Source: an uncultured Odoribacter sp. (lineage in GTDB: Bacteria > Bacteroidota > Bacteroidia > Bacteroidales > Marinifilaceae). From it: a DNA stretch of 64,000 nt. The position numbers and the translations under genes were made by a program. How positions within the stretch are numbered: position 1 is the first letter of the stretch; each line of letters starts with the position of its first letter. The DNA lies in NCBI GenBank assembly GCA_900544025.1, contig UQTM01000009.1:1-64000 (forward strand). The letters run 5' to 3'. Below, one piece after another: positions 14,075 to 22,231 of the stretch. The notes below the pieces were generated by a model, which saw only the letters and a list, made by a program, of their open reading frames with translations, was not told where the DNA came from and ran no database searches.

Positions 14075-15871
14075 TTAATTTTTTTCCAATTCCCGGTAGA
14101 GTCTTCCGCCTTCTACGCTATAGACACTTCCCGAATATTCGGACACTAATTGTTTGTAAAGTGCCAAAGCCTGTACTTTTTCTTTCATTTTCACTTTGAG
14201 AGCCGCCAGCTCATAAATGGCTTCTGCCTGTATATAGATTTGCTCCGATTCGTTTTTCAGTTTTTCAAGAATTTCTGCTGCTTCCTGGTGCTTAAATTCC
14301 TGAGCGAGCACTTTTGCTTTAAGCAATGAGGTGTAATCGGCGATCTCCGGACTGCTGTTACCGATAAGGCTGTCTAAAACCGGGAGGGCTGCCTGATATT
14401 GTTTTTTATATATCCGGTATTCCGTAGCGGCGAGTTTTTCAAGTCCGCTGTTATCCCCGTCTTTTTCATAATTCATGTTGATAAAGTGCGACATTTTGAT
14501 TGCATCGTTCGAGATCAGTTTTGTCGTAGCGCCCTTTAGTACATCGAATTGAGCTTTTGCCCACAATAGGTCGCCTGAATAGTAGGCTAATTGAGCTTTC
14601 TTCAATTTGGCTTCATAGCCTATATCGTTGTTGGGGTTGGCTTTTTCAATCTGAGTATATAAGATTGTCGCTTCCCAGGGATTATCCATGTAAGTGAGTA
14701 AGTCTGCCCTTTTACTTTTTACGGTATAAAGAACGTTGTTGTTCATCAGTTTTGCTTTTTCCGCACGTTGCAGGGTTTGGTCTGCCGAATCGGGGAGGGC
14801 AAGACGATAAGCGTAAATATCGGAAAGCAATATAGCGATGTCGGCATTTGCATAGTTGTATGTGTATTGCTGCAAGTAGGCCGCACATTCTTTTGCCAGA
14901 GCTGCATATTGTTCCGGCTTGCTTTGTCGCTGATTGTATTCCTGGTATTTACAGTTTAAGATCTCTTTTTCTGCCAGAGTGTAATATGGGTTGTCGTCTT
15001 TTCCTTTTTCGAGGATTTTTCCGTATGTCCGGCGGGCAATGTCGTATCGTCCCGAACGGGAGGCATTTTGGGCTATGTTGTAAAATGTATGGAGTTTATC
15101 GGGTGATTTTGCGTTGAGCTTGACGGCATGTTGCAAGGCCGATTCGAAGTCTTTCTTTTGCAGATCGTACCATACCGCTAATTCGTCGAATACCGGATTG
15201 TAATCGGGAGTTTTAAATATTTGTGCCAGTTTCCTGTCGAGTACGGTATCTACGCTGTTAATGATGTCGTAAGAACGGGCAAAGCTGAGCTTTGCCGTAA
15301 TGGCATCGACGGATGAAGGATCTTTTTCCAAAGCCTGAATGAAAAGATCGAACATTTTTTCGTAATTGCGTTCCATCATGTAACAGTCTCCTAATTCGCT
15401 GATAAACGCATCGGGTTGCTTGACTAAAATTCGTCCTTTTTCGTAAGTTTTCACCGCCCATTCATATTCGCGGATATCTCTGAACCGATAAGCCAGCCTG
15501 ATGATGTCCGATGAAGCGGGAGCCAGTTTATCGATTGCTTTCTGAAAGCAATCGTCGGCTTTTTTAGGTTTGCCCTGCTGAAGATAGACGTAACCGAGGT
15601 TAATCAGAAATTCTTTGTTGCCGTTGTCTTCCTTGATTAATTTTTTCAACGTTTCTTCCGCTTTGTCATAATGCTGCCCGTTGATGAGGCTCACGATATG
15701 GTAATCCAGAAAGTTGGAAGAACGGGTACGTTCGTACAATTTTAGAAATAATTCGGCAGCTTTATCGTATTCTTTGTTTTGGTAGTAAGTGTAGGCTAAT
15801 TGGGTATCGCCTTGTTGCGCTTGTGCGAACAAAGGAAGTAAGGCGAGAAGTATAGCTGTAATAAATTTCAT
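14075..15871 (-). CDS. Exported tetratricopeptide-repeat protein
   Basis: A 598-residue protein with a cleavable signal peptide (MKFITAILLALLPLFAQA, then Q) and repeated TPR helices throughout, for example YTYYQNKEYDKAAELFLKLYER and YVYLQQGKPKKADDCFQKAI. It is therefore periplasmic or envelope-attached and probably a scaffold. The C-terminal half has spaced repeats like those of outer-membrane assembly or peptidoglycan-linked TPR proteins, but no specific family was recognised. It leads the run that includes DUF4286 and ruvC. A two-box promoter lies just upstream. Confidence 0.8.
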   Translation of the reverse strand: MKFITAILLALLPLFAQAQQGDTQLAYTYYQNKEYDKAAELFLKLYERTRSSNFLDYHIVSLINGQHYDKAEETLKKLIKEDNGNKEFLINLGYVYLQQGKPKKADDCFQKAIDKLAPASSDIIRLAYRFRDIREYEWAVKTYEKGRILVKQPDAFISELGDCYMMERNYEKMFDLFIQALEKDPSSVDAITAKLSFARSYDIINSVDTVLDRKLAQIFKTPDYNPVFDELAVWYDLQKKDFESALQHAVKLNAKSPDKLHTFYNIAQNASRSGRYDIARRTYGKILEKGKDDNPYYTLAEKEILNCKYQEYNQRQSKPEQYAALAKECAAYLQQYTYNYANADIAILLSDIYAYRLALPDSADQTLQRAEKAKLMNNNVLYTVKSKRADLLTYMDNPWEATILYTQIEKANPNNDIGYEAKLKKAQLAYYSGDLLWAKAQFDVLKGATTKLISNDAIKMSHFINMNYEKDGDNSGLEKLAATEYRIYKKQYQAALPVLDSLIGNSSPEIADYTSLLKAKVLAQEFKHQEAAEILEKLKNESEQIYIQAEAIYELAALKVKMKEKVQALALYKQLVSEYSGSVYSVEGGRLYRELEKN

Positions 15872-15894
15872 GTTTCAATTAACTGTACTGTTTG

Positions 15895-15924
15895 CAAATA
15901 TACGTTTTTTCGTGCCAATTTCAA
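15895..15924 (-). promoter_or_regulatory. Promoter of the TPR-DUF4286-ruvC run
   Basis: Read on the minus strand: TTG at 15924-15922, a 19-base spacer, and TATATTTG at 15902-15895. Both Bacteroidota boxes are present at consensus spacing, 24 bases before the ATG at 15871. Confidence 0.6.
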
Positions 15925-15932
15925 GAAATGAA

Positions 15933-15969
15933 AGAAGGTAAAAGCCATGTTATACAGCTTTTACCTTCT
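15933..15969 (-). terminator. Terminator hairpin after serS
   Basis: Arms agaaggtaaaagc (15933-15945) and gcttttaccttct (15957-15969) form a perfect 13-bp stem with an 11-base loop. On the minus strand the stem is followed by a T-rich run, fitting termination of serS transcription. Confidence 0.75.
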
Positions 15970-15979
15970 CTGATCGGTT

Positions 15980-15995
15980 ACCGGAGAAATCCGGT
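15980..15995 (-). other. Short GC-rich hairpin between serS stop and its terminator
   Basis: accgga and tccggt with a 4-base loop (gaaa as read on the plus strand), three bases past the serS stop codon. It could be a first stem of a tandem terminator or a 3'-end stabiliser. Confidence 0.4.
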
Positions 15996-15998
15996 GTG

Positions 15999-17273
15999 TT
16001 ATTTGATGATGTCGGTTCCCATGAATGGCTGCAATACCTGCGGTAAGCGGATGCCGTCCGCACATTGATTGTTTTCCAGTAAAGCGGCCACGATTCGCGG
16101 TAATGCGAGCGAACTGCCGTTTAAGGTGTGGGCGGTGATCGTTTTTTTATCGCCTTTGTTTTTAAAGCGTAGTTTCAGGCGGTTGGCCTGAAAATCTTCA
16201 AAATTGGATACGGAACTAACTTCCAGCCATTTATCCTGAGCTTTGGAATATACTTCAAAGTCGTATGTCAGGGCAGAGGTGAAACTGATATCGCCACCGC
16301 ACAGGCGTACAATACGGTAAGGAAGGTCTAATTTGATCAGTAAGCTTTCTACATGCTTTACCATACCGTCTAAAGCTTCGTAAGACCATTCCGGTTTCGT
16401 AATCTGTACGATTTCCACTTTGTCGAATTGGTGCAGGCGGTTCAAACCTCGTACGTCTTTGCCGTAAGAACCCGCTTCGCGGCGGAAACAAGCAGAGTAG
16501 GCGGTATTTTTAACAGGTAGTTGTTCTCCGTCGAGGATTACATCGCGGTAGATGTTTGTTACCGGGACTTCTGCTGTCGGGATCAGGTAGAGGTTATCTT
16601 CGTTCACATAGTACATCTGTCCGTCTTTGTCCGGCAGCTGGCCTGTTCCATAACCGGAATCGGCATTTACCATTAAAGGCGGCTGCACTTCCTGATAACC
16701 GGCTTTAATGTTTTCGTCGAGGAAGAAGTTGATCAATGCACGTTGCAAACGGGCTCCCAGTCCTTTGTAAAGCGGAAAACCCGCTCCGGTAATTTTCACC
16801 CCTGTTTCAAAATCGATAAGATCGTATTTTTTAGCCAATTCCCAATGCGGAATGTCGTTCTCGTGTTTCTGAGGGATCGTATCGACTATTTTAACAATCA
16901 CGTTATCGGCTTCTGATTTTCCTTTCGCTACGGAAATGTGGGGCAGGTTCGGCAAACGAAGTAATATCGTTGTCAGTTCATTACCTACTTCGGTACGGCG
17001 GTTGTTCAGGTCTGCGATCGAGTTTTTCAATTCCGTTGTTTCCTGACGTGCTTTTTCTGCTTCTTCCTTTTTACCCGATTGCATCAATGCTCCGATTTGT
17101 TTCGCGATCGTATTCATTTGGGCTTGTTTGGATTCGGCTTCTTGCTGTAAAGTCTTGCGTTGTTCGTCAAGAAGTATAATTTTTTCAACAGCTTCCCTGG
17201 CATCGAAGTTTTTCACTGCCAGTCGTTCGATAACCGCTTCTTTGTTTTCCTGGATAAATTTCAGATTCAACAT
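15999..17273 (-). CDS. serS: Serine--tRNA ligase
   Basis: A 424-residue class II aminoacyl-tRNA synthetase that charges tRNA-Ser (and tRNA-Sec where present). The N-terminal 110 residues form the long coiled-coil arm that contacts the tRNA. The motif 2 region reads CFRREAGSYGKDVRGLNRLHQF and motif 3 reads NGSSLALPRIVAALLENNQ, both intact. Length and domain order are standard. It follows the rplU-rpmA pair on the same strand but is separated by a strong terminator, and no clear -7 box was found before it, so some read-through may feed it. Confidence 0.97.
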   Translation of the reverse strand: MLNLKFIQENKEAVIERLAVKNFDAREAVEKIILLDEQRKTLQQEAESKQAQMNTIAKQIGALMQSGKKEEAEKARQETTELKNSIADLNNRRTEVGNELTTILLRLPNLPHISVAKGKSEADNVIVKIVDTIPQKHENDIPHWELAKKYDLIDFETGVKITGAGFPLYKGLGARLQRALINFFLDENIKAGYQEVQPPLMVNADSGYGTGQLPDKDGQMYYVNEDNLYLIPTAEVPVTNIYRDVILDGEQLPVKNTAYSACFRREAGSYGKDVRGLNRLHQFDKVEIVQITKPEWSYEALDGMVKHVESLLIKLDLPYRIVRLCGGDISFTSALTYDFEVYSKAQDKWLEVSSVSNFEDFQANRLKLRFKNKGDKKTITAHTLNGSSLALPRIVAALLENNQCADGIRLPQVLQPFMGTDIIK

Positions 17274-17323
17274 GATTGTTTGATTTTATAATCGTCAATT
17301 ATTTAGGGCATAAAATTATAAAA

Positions 17324-17355
17324 AAACTCCTGCATTCGACAGAATACAGGAGTTT
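17324..17355 (-). terminator. Rho-independent terminator of rplU-rpmA
   Basis: Arms aaactcctgcattc (17324-17337) and gaatacaggagttt (17342-17355) form a 14-bp stem with one wobble pair. On the minus strand it is followed by seven T residues. It lies 21 bases past the rpmA stop. Confidence 0.88.
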
Positions 17356-17376
17356 AATATCTCATTACCTTTCAGT

Positions 17377-17637
17377 TTATTCTGCAATAGCTTCAACTGA
17401 AACATACGATTTGTTGTTTTTCTTTTTTTCGAAAACAACAGTTCCATCCACCAGTGCGAATAGGGTGTGGTCTTTACCGATACCAACATTTTCGCCCGGA
17501 TTGTGTACTGTACCTCTTTGACGAACCAGGATATTACCTGCTTTTGCAAATTGTCCGCCCCAGATTTTTACTCCTAATCGTTTGCTTTCTGATTCACGGC
17601 CGTTCTTTGAACTTCCGACCCCTTTCTTGTGTGCCAT
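17377..17637 (-). CDS. rpmA: 50S ribosomal protein L27
   Basis: An 86-residue ribosomal protein beginning MAHKKGVGSSKNGRES, the canonical L27 N-terminus that reaches toward the peptidyl transferase centre. There is no N-terminal cleavable extension of the Firmicutes kind. GGQFAKAGNILVRQRGT and GENVGIGKDHTLFAL are hallmark segments. It follows rplU by 34 bases, the usual L21-L27 pair, and ends at a strong terminator. Confidence 0.97.
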   Translation of the reverse strand: MAHKKGVGSSKNGRESESKRLGVKIWGGQFAKAGNILVRQRGTVHNPGENVGIGKDHTLFALVDGTVVFEKKKNNKSYVSVEAIAE

Positions 17638-17671
17638 ATCGTATAAAAAATTTAGAAGTTACAATAATAAA

Positions 17672-17983
17672 TTAAGCGTTGATAGAGTCGATTTGAATCT
17701 GGGTCATACATTGACGATGACCATTCTTTCTTTCAAAAGTTTTTCTTCTTTTCTTTTTGAAGATAATCACTTTGTCGGCTTTTACGTGTGCCAATACTTT
17801 AGCAGTAACTTTAGCGCCTTCTACTTTCGGTGTACCGATTTTTACAGTTCCTTCGTTATCAACGAGAAGAACGTTGTCAAATTCTACTTGTGCACCTTCT
17901 TCGGCTGCCAATCTGTGAACGAACACTTTTCTGTCTTTTTCAACTTTAAACTGCTGTCCTGCAATTTCAACAATAGCGTACAT
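17672..17983 (-). CDS. rplU: 50S ribosomal protein L21
   Basis: A 103-residue ribosomal protein that binds 23S rRNA in the large subunit. The start MYAIVEIAGQQFKVEKDRKV and the basic FKKKRRKTFERKNGHRQ segment are typical of L21. It is the first gene of the rplU-rpmA operon, with a two-box promoter and a roughly 75-base leader containing a GC-rich hairpin that could mediate autogenous control. Confidence 0.97.
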   Translation of the reverse strand: MYAIVEIAGQQFKVEKDRKVFVHRLAAEEGAQVEFDNVLLVDNEGTVKIGTPKVEGAKVTAKVLAHVKADKVIIFKKKRRKTFERKNGHRQCMTQIQIDSINA

Positions 17984-18005
17984 TTTTTATTGTTTTAATG
18001 TTAGA

Positions 18006-18045
18006 CCACGGGGTGGGAGTTCTTCCGCTTATTGTACCCCTGAGG
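18006..18045 (-). promoter_or_regulatory. Structured leader of rplU-rpmA
   Basis: Between the promoter and the rplU ATG, plus-strand segments ccacggggt (18006-18014) and acccctgagg (18036-18045) can pair as a GC-rich stem with small bulges around a 21-base loop. No U-run follows. Ribosomal-protein operons often use such leaders for feedback binding, but I do not recognise a named motif here. Confidence 0.4.
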
Positions 18046-18062
18046 ATAAATTTTTCGTCGTG

Positions 18063-18092
18063 CAAAGGTAATATATATTTTTGGAATGCAAA
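18063..18092 (-). promoter_or_regulatory. Promoter of rplU-rpmA
   Basis: On the minus strand: TTTG at 18092-18089, an 18-base spacer, and TACCTTTG at 18070-18063, matching both Bacteroidota promoter boxes. The predicted transcription start is about 70-75 bases before the rplU ATG. Confidence 0.65.
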
Positions 18093-18105
18093 ATAATCGC
18101 TTTAT

Positions 18106-19629
18106 TTATTTTCCCAGAATGGCATCTATACCAACCGTGTAAAGAATGTTGTCGGTGACAAAATAAACCCGGTTTACATCGGCAAAACTTCCTGCTCCTA
18201 ATTGTAGCTGTGCGATGGCGTGTCCGTTGTTGTCGAGAACGACCGAGTTTTTATTTTGGCTGATACATACGAAATCGTCCGTGCGGAACGATTCCCGGAA
18301 CAATTTTTCCGGATCTACCTGAGTGAAGGTCTTTGTGGCAAGCTCATAAGCAACCAGTTTTCCGCGTGCATTGATCATGTATAGGCGGGTGTTGTCGGAC
18401 ACGAGCGGTTTGTAAGCGTTACCTTCCGCTTCATAAAAGCCGATATGCGGAAAAGCAATAATTTCTGTCCGATCGGGTACAGGCAATACTTCTCTGGAAA
18501 GTAGATTGCCGGAAGCCAGGTCTATCGTTGCCATACGAAGAGGCTGTAAAAGATAGAGTTTGTTGTCCGCTACCTGGTAATCTACGACGAAGCCTTTTTC
18601 AAGGTTGGTCATGTAGATCTGTTTGCCGTTTTCCTGTTCGAAAGCAGCGACGAACGGCATTCCGTATTGAATTTTTTTACCGTCGAAATAAGCATATCCC
18701 GTATTGATCACATAGAGTATGCCTTTATCTGCAAAAATACGCAGGCGGCTGGTCAGTTTCTCAGGCAACGGAGTTTTCCAAATAACTTTTCCGTCTTCGG
18801 ATAAGCAGGTTACCTGATCTTCGCTGGCAATATATATTTTATTGTCCTGAATAAGCGGGTCGGAAACCAGTCCGCAAACCGTCTTACCGTCTTGCAGGAT
18901 GTTATAGTCCGTATCTTCAATGTATTTATTGTCGATTTTTAGGTTGATCGTTTCCGGTAGGGTTGTTGTGCCGGTGGTGATCTGATAGTTCCAGCCGGTA
19001 TTGTTTTTCAGGTTCAAACCGTATAATTTGTCTGTAACGATGAGGACGGTTTCTTTGTTTATCGGAGTAACGCTGTTGATTCCGAACTGATGGTTAAACT
19101 TACGGCTCCACAATACTTTACCGTCGGATAGGTCGATGCTGTTCAATTCTCTGGATACCGTGAATCTTTTTTGTGGAAATCCAAGCCCGACTCCGGCTTC
19201 AGAGTCTGTGTAAAAGAAGTCTGTTGTCGTTTGCCATAACGAGTCTCCGGCAACCGGATTGAGGGCGGTGGATTGTTTCGTGCCCTTAACGATAGCCAGA
19301 CCGGGGATAAGGTTTATTTTTTCTTTGTTTAGATTAACGGGTTTTTCCCAGATGGTTTCTTTTTTTCCCAGATTATAATTCAATAAGATGCCCTTTGTAA
19401 AATAGTTGGATTTGTGTTGTAACAATACCAAAGCCGTTTGATTTTTGGTATCAACGCTGAGACTGCTTATCGGGCTTTCAAAAACATAACTCGTCCCTTC
19501 GATGGGCGTGTTGTTTTTCAGGTTTTGTCCTACGGGCAGGTTGTTGCTTAATATGAAGGTTTTACCGTCCTGTGCAAAGGCAAAGGCTGCACAAGAGCAT
19601 AATGCAATAGATAATAATAGCTTTTTCAT
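18106..19629 (-). CDS. Exported PQQ-like beta-propeller repeat protein
   Basis: A 507-residue protein with a signal peptide (MKKLLLSIALCSCAAFAFA, then Q). The body has repeated W-motif beta-sheet blades of the PQQ/BamB-like type, for example GKVLWSRKFNHQFG and GKVIWKTPLP. No catalytic PQQ-binding residues of a quinoprotein dehydrogenase were seen, so a structural or binding propeller in the periplasm is more likely. The start is set at MKKLLL; an upstream in-frame ATG at 19680 adds 17 residues that spoil the signal peptide. It appears to be a single-gene unit. Confidence 0.82.
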   Translation of the reverse strand: MKKLLLSIALCSCAAFAFAQDGKTFILSNNLPVGQNLKNNTPIEGTSYVFESPISSLSVDTKNQTALVLLQHKSNYFTKGILLNYNLGKKETIWEKPVNLNKEKINLIPGLAIVKGTKQSTALNPVAGDSLWQTTTDFFYTDSEAGVGLGFPQKRFTVSRELNSIDLSDGKVLWSRKFNHQFGINSVTPINKETVLIVTDKLYGLNLKNNTGWNYQITTGTTTLPETINLKIDNKYIEDTDYNILQDGKTVCGLVSDPLIQDNKIYIASEDQVTCLSEDGKVIWKTPLPEKLTSRLRIFADKGILYVINTGYAYFDGKKIQYGMPFVAAFEQENGKQIYMTNLEKGFVVDYQVADNKLYLLQPLRMATIDLASGNLLSREVLPVPDRTEIIAFPHIGFYEAEGNAYKPLVSDNTRLYMINARGKLVAYELATKTFTQVDPEKLFRESFRTDDFVCISQNKNSVVLDNNGHAIAQLQLGAGSFADVNRVYFVTDNILYTVGIDAILGK

Positions 19630-19652
19630 AGATGTGTTCTTAACTTTACAGA

Positions 19653-19680
19653 CAAAAATAAGTAATTTTTGATTATTCAA
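19653..19680 (-). promoter_or_regulatory. Candidate promoter of the beta-propeller gene
   Basis: On the minus strand TTG at 19680-19678 and TATTTTTG at 19660-19653 with a 17-base spacer, slightly short of consensus. It lies 24 bases before the ATG at 19629. Confidence 0.45.
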
Positions 19681-19801
19681 GATGTTTTTGCCCGATTTGT
19701 ACTAATTTTGTCGAAAATAGTGGTAAGAATTTGCTTTTGTAAAGTGAGTTACTTATAATGACGGAGAGTTTTGGAGTTTTGTTTTTTATATAACGAAAGA
19801 A

Positions 19802-20374
19802 ATGAAATATTTCGCAAGATTTTTGATGTGGCTCGGCGGCTGGTCTTTCAAGGGAGAGTTGCCTGAGGAGAAAAAGGCGGTCATTATATCGGTTCCGCAT
19901 ACTTCTAACTGGGATTTTGTATGGGGAGAACTTGCTTTTTTAAGTCAGAATATTCCGGCTTATATCTTGATGAAAAAAGAATTTTTCTTTTTTCCTTTAG
20001 GAGCTATTTTAAGAGCATTGCGGGTGATTCCGGTCGATCGGGGGAACCGGGACAGCCAGTTGGTAGATCACATGGTGGAGGAATTTAAAAAACGGGATTC
20101 CATGTATCTTTGTATCACTCCCGAAGGCAGCCGGAAAAAACGTAAAAAGTGGAAGAAAGGCTTTTTAGTGATTGCCAAAGCGGCAGGCGTTCCTGTGTAT
20201 TTAGGCAGGATCGATTATAAAGGGAAATTCTGTGAAGTAGGACCTTTGTTTTGGCCGACCGATGATGTCGATGCCGATCTGGAATACATTATGAGGACTT
20301 ATAAAGATGCAAATCCGAGATTTCCGGAGAACTTTTCATGCGGAGAAGAAGAGCCGGATGGTTTGAAGAACTGA
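19802..20374 (+). CDS. 1-acyl-glycerol-3-phosphate acyltransferase-like (PlsC family) protein
   Basis: A 190-residue acyltransferase. The catalytic HX4D motif appears as HTSNWD, and the PEGSRKK block corresponds to the substrate-binding PEGT motif of PlsC enzymes. It is shorter than classical PlsC and lacks a strong N-terminal anchor, so it belongs to the small lysophospholipid acyltransferase-like branch common in Bacteroidota. The acceptor is uncertain: lysophosphatidate, ornithine lipids and other lyso-lipids are possible. The VanX-like gene starts 12 bases later on the same strand. Confidence 0.82.
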   Translation: MKYFARFLMWLGGWSFKGELPEEKKAVIISVPHTSNWDFVWGELAFLSQNIPAYILMKKEFFFFPLGAILRALRVIPVDRGNRDSQLVDHMVEEFKKRDSMYLCITPEGSRKKRKKWKKGFLVIAKAAGVPVYLGRIDYKGKFCEVGPLFWPTDDVDADLEYIMRTYKDANPRFPENFSCGEEEPDGLKN

Positions 20375-20386
20375 AAATCTGTGTAC

Positions 20387-21178
20387 ATGAGAAAAATCCG
20401 GTTATTTGTTTTAGGCGTGCTGGGGATAACCGTTTTCATGGGGTGTAAATACCGGACGGAAAAACGACAGGTTTTGCAGGAGGATATGTCCGTTATGCCG
20501 GAAAGGGAAAGTGTTTCTGTTTGGACCGAATTGCCCTTACCTGATTCCGCCGGGCTTGTATCGCAGCCGGATACGGAAACCGAAAAACGATTGAGGGCAA
20601 CCGGGTTGATAGATATAGCCGAGATCGATCCTTCCATTGAAGTTTGCCTGATGTACGCTACGGCAAATAATTTTGCGGGACAGATTTTATATGCAGATAT
20701 ACAGAAGGCTTTTTTATTGCCTGAAACGGCACGCCGGGTTGCCGATGCGCAACGCCGGCTGAAGGCTATCCGGCCCTATTGGAGTTTGATTATTTACGAT
20801 GCAGCACGTCCCATGTCGGTGCAACAGCTGATGTGGGACCGGGTGAAACATACGGACAAACAGGTATATGTGAGTAATCCGGCACGTGGCGGAGGCTTGC
20901 ATAATTATGGTGCTGCCGTGGATATTTCCCTGATCGATTCGGTAGGACAGACCGTGGACATGGGAAGCCCTGTAGATTATTTCGGCGATGAAGCCCGTCC
21001 CGACCGGGAAGAAATGTTGCTGAATCAGGGGAGGATAACTCTTTCTGCTTTGGAAAACCGGAGATTATTGAGGCAGGTGATGAAAGAAGCCGGGTTTCGC
21101 CCTTTGCACAGTGAGTGGTGGCATTTTAATTTGATGTCCAGGGAAGAAGCCAGAGAGAAACTGGTCGTTATTCCTTGA
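20387..21178 (+). CDS. VanX-like D-Ala-D-Ala dipeptidase, lipoprotein (peptidase M15D)
   Basis: A 263-residue metallopeptidase. The N-terminus MRKIRLFVLGVLGITVFMGC is a lipoprotein signal with Cys20 at the lipobox. Zinc ligands and catalytic residues of the VanX family are visible: His172 and Asp179 in GLHNYGAAVD, Glu243 and His246 in EWWHF, and a conserved Arg in YDAARPMSVQ. The family hydrolyses D-alanyl-D-alanine. With a lipobox it acts outside the cytoplasm, so recycling of cell-wall dipeptide fits better than glycopeptide resistance; no vanHA or vanRS genes are near. A GTG at 20381 in frame could add two residues; the ATG at 20387 is preferred. Confidence 0.88.
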   Translation: MRKIRLFVLGVLGITVFMGCKYRTEKRQVLQEDMSVMPERESVSVWTELPLPDSAGLVSQPDTETEKRLRATGLIDIAEIDPSIEVCLMYATANNFAGQILYADIQKAFLLPETARRVADAQRRLKAIRPYWSLIIYDAARPMSVQQLMWDRVKHTDKQVYVSNPARGGGLHNYGAAVDISLIDSVGQTVDMGSPVDYFGDEARPDREEMLLNQGRITLSALENRRLLRQVMKEAGFRPLHSEWWHFNLMSREEAREKLVVIP

Positions 21179-21184
21179 GGCTGA

Positions 21185-21802
21185 TTACCTTTCTATCAAT
21201 GATTTGATATTTTGAATCAAAATACTAAGAGCCACGGAGTTGAACCCGCCTTCCGGGATGATAATGTCGGCATAGCGTTTGGAAGGCTCGACAAATTCAT
21301 CGTGCATAGGTTTCACGGTACAAAAATATTGGGTCAGTACCGATTCGATGCTTCTGCCCCGTTCCTGTACGTCTCTCAATAACCGCCGTCCGAGACGTAC
21401 GTCGGCATCCGTATCGACATATACTTTTACATCCATCAAATCGCGTAGTTGCTTGTTTTCAAGGATCAGAATCCCATCGATGATAATCACCTGCGCCGGA
21501 TCGACCTTTAGCGTCTTATCCGTCCGGTTGTGATTGACAAATGAATATACGGGGCAATGAATGGGATTTCCTTCTTTGAGGGCGATAATATCATCGATCA
21601 TCATATCGGTGTCGAAGGCGTTCGGGTGGTCGTAATTTAATTTTGTCCGTTCTTCGTAGGGCAATTCATCGTGTGCTTTATAATAATAATCGTGGCAGAT
21701 CGTGATCACGCTTTCCCCTTTGAAAGTTTCTTGCAATTTTTTTACTAAGGTCGATTTACCCGATGCTGTACCGCCAGCCACTCCGATAATTGTTGTATCC
21801 AT
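21185..21802 (-). CDS. udk: Uridine kinase
   Basis: A 205-residue P-loop kinase that phosphorylates uridine and cytidine in pyrimidine salvage. Walker A is GGTASGKST (10-18). The substrate segment is HDYYYK.HDELPYEER, and D.RLGRRLLRDVQERGR is typical of Udk. Length is standard. It converges with the VanX-like gene with six bases between the stop codons. A TATTTTTG box on the minus strand (21835-21828) could be its -7 element, but the -33 site is poor. Confidence 0.95.
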   Translation of the reverse strand: MDTTIIGVAGGTASGKSTLVKKLQETFKGESVITICHDYYYKAHDELPYEERTKLNYDHPNAFDTDMMIDDIIALKEGNPIHCPVYSFVNHNRTDKTLKVDPAQVIIIDGILILENKQLRDLMDVKVYVDTDADVRLGRRLLRDVQERGRSIESVLTQYFCTVKPMHDEFVEPSKRYADIIIPEGGFNSVALSILIQNIKSLIER

Positions 21803-21835
21803 GCGTTTCGATGATTAATTCGGAATACAAAAATA

Positions 21836-22060
21836 TAAAAAAAGGGAAAACGGCGAAGAATTATCGGGAAAGATTGCCGGGATATATATTTCTTTGCCTA
21901 TACATAGGGACTTGCGTCTGGTAGGTTTGTGCGAACGGATAGGGGGGAGTCCTATTCGGAGAGGGTATGAAAATGGCAGCGGGTTTTGTCTCGGCAACTG
22001 AAAATAGAGGGGAGAAAACCAAAGAGGGGAACCGGATTTTTTCATTTTATGATAAAATAT
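21836..22060. other. Intergenic stretch with two possible hairpins
   Basis: About 225 bases without a convincing gene between udk and the peptidase promoter. A locally GC-rich part can form cggatagg/cctattcg (21936-21943 with 21951-21958, one wobble) and ggtttt/aaaacc (21982-21987 with 22015-22020). A small RNA is possible; nothing else supports it. Confidence 0.25.
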
Positions 22061-22068
22061 TATCTTTG
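22061..22068 (+). promoter_or_regulatory. Candidate -7 box for the DPP4-type peptidase gene
   Basis: TATCTTTG fits TAnnTTTG. The start codon is 164 bases downstream, implying a long leader in which a short in-frame reading stretch begins at 22133. The -33 position reads TTT. Confidence 0.4.
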
Positions 22069-22231
22069 TTCCTTTTCGTGTGAAGGCCGTATGCATGTAA
22101 AGAAGTAAAGATATTCCCGTGGAGAGAAGAAGATGTTGTGGATTTTACTTTTTACGATGGTCCGGTTTGGGCTTAAAAACGAATCGGCGGCTGAAAGTGG
22201 AATAAAGACCATAAATTTTAATTCAGATAGA

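Noticed and set aside
18106..19629. PQQ-dependent alcohol or sugar dehydrogenase
   Set aside because: The blades resemble PQQ-type propellers, but no cofactor-binding or catalytic residues of quinoproteins were seen.
20387..21178. Vancomycin resistance determinant
   Set aside because: There is no vanH, vanA/B or vanRS gene, and the protein has a lipobox, so a cell-wall recycling role is more likely.
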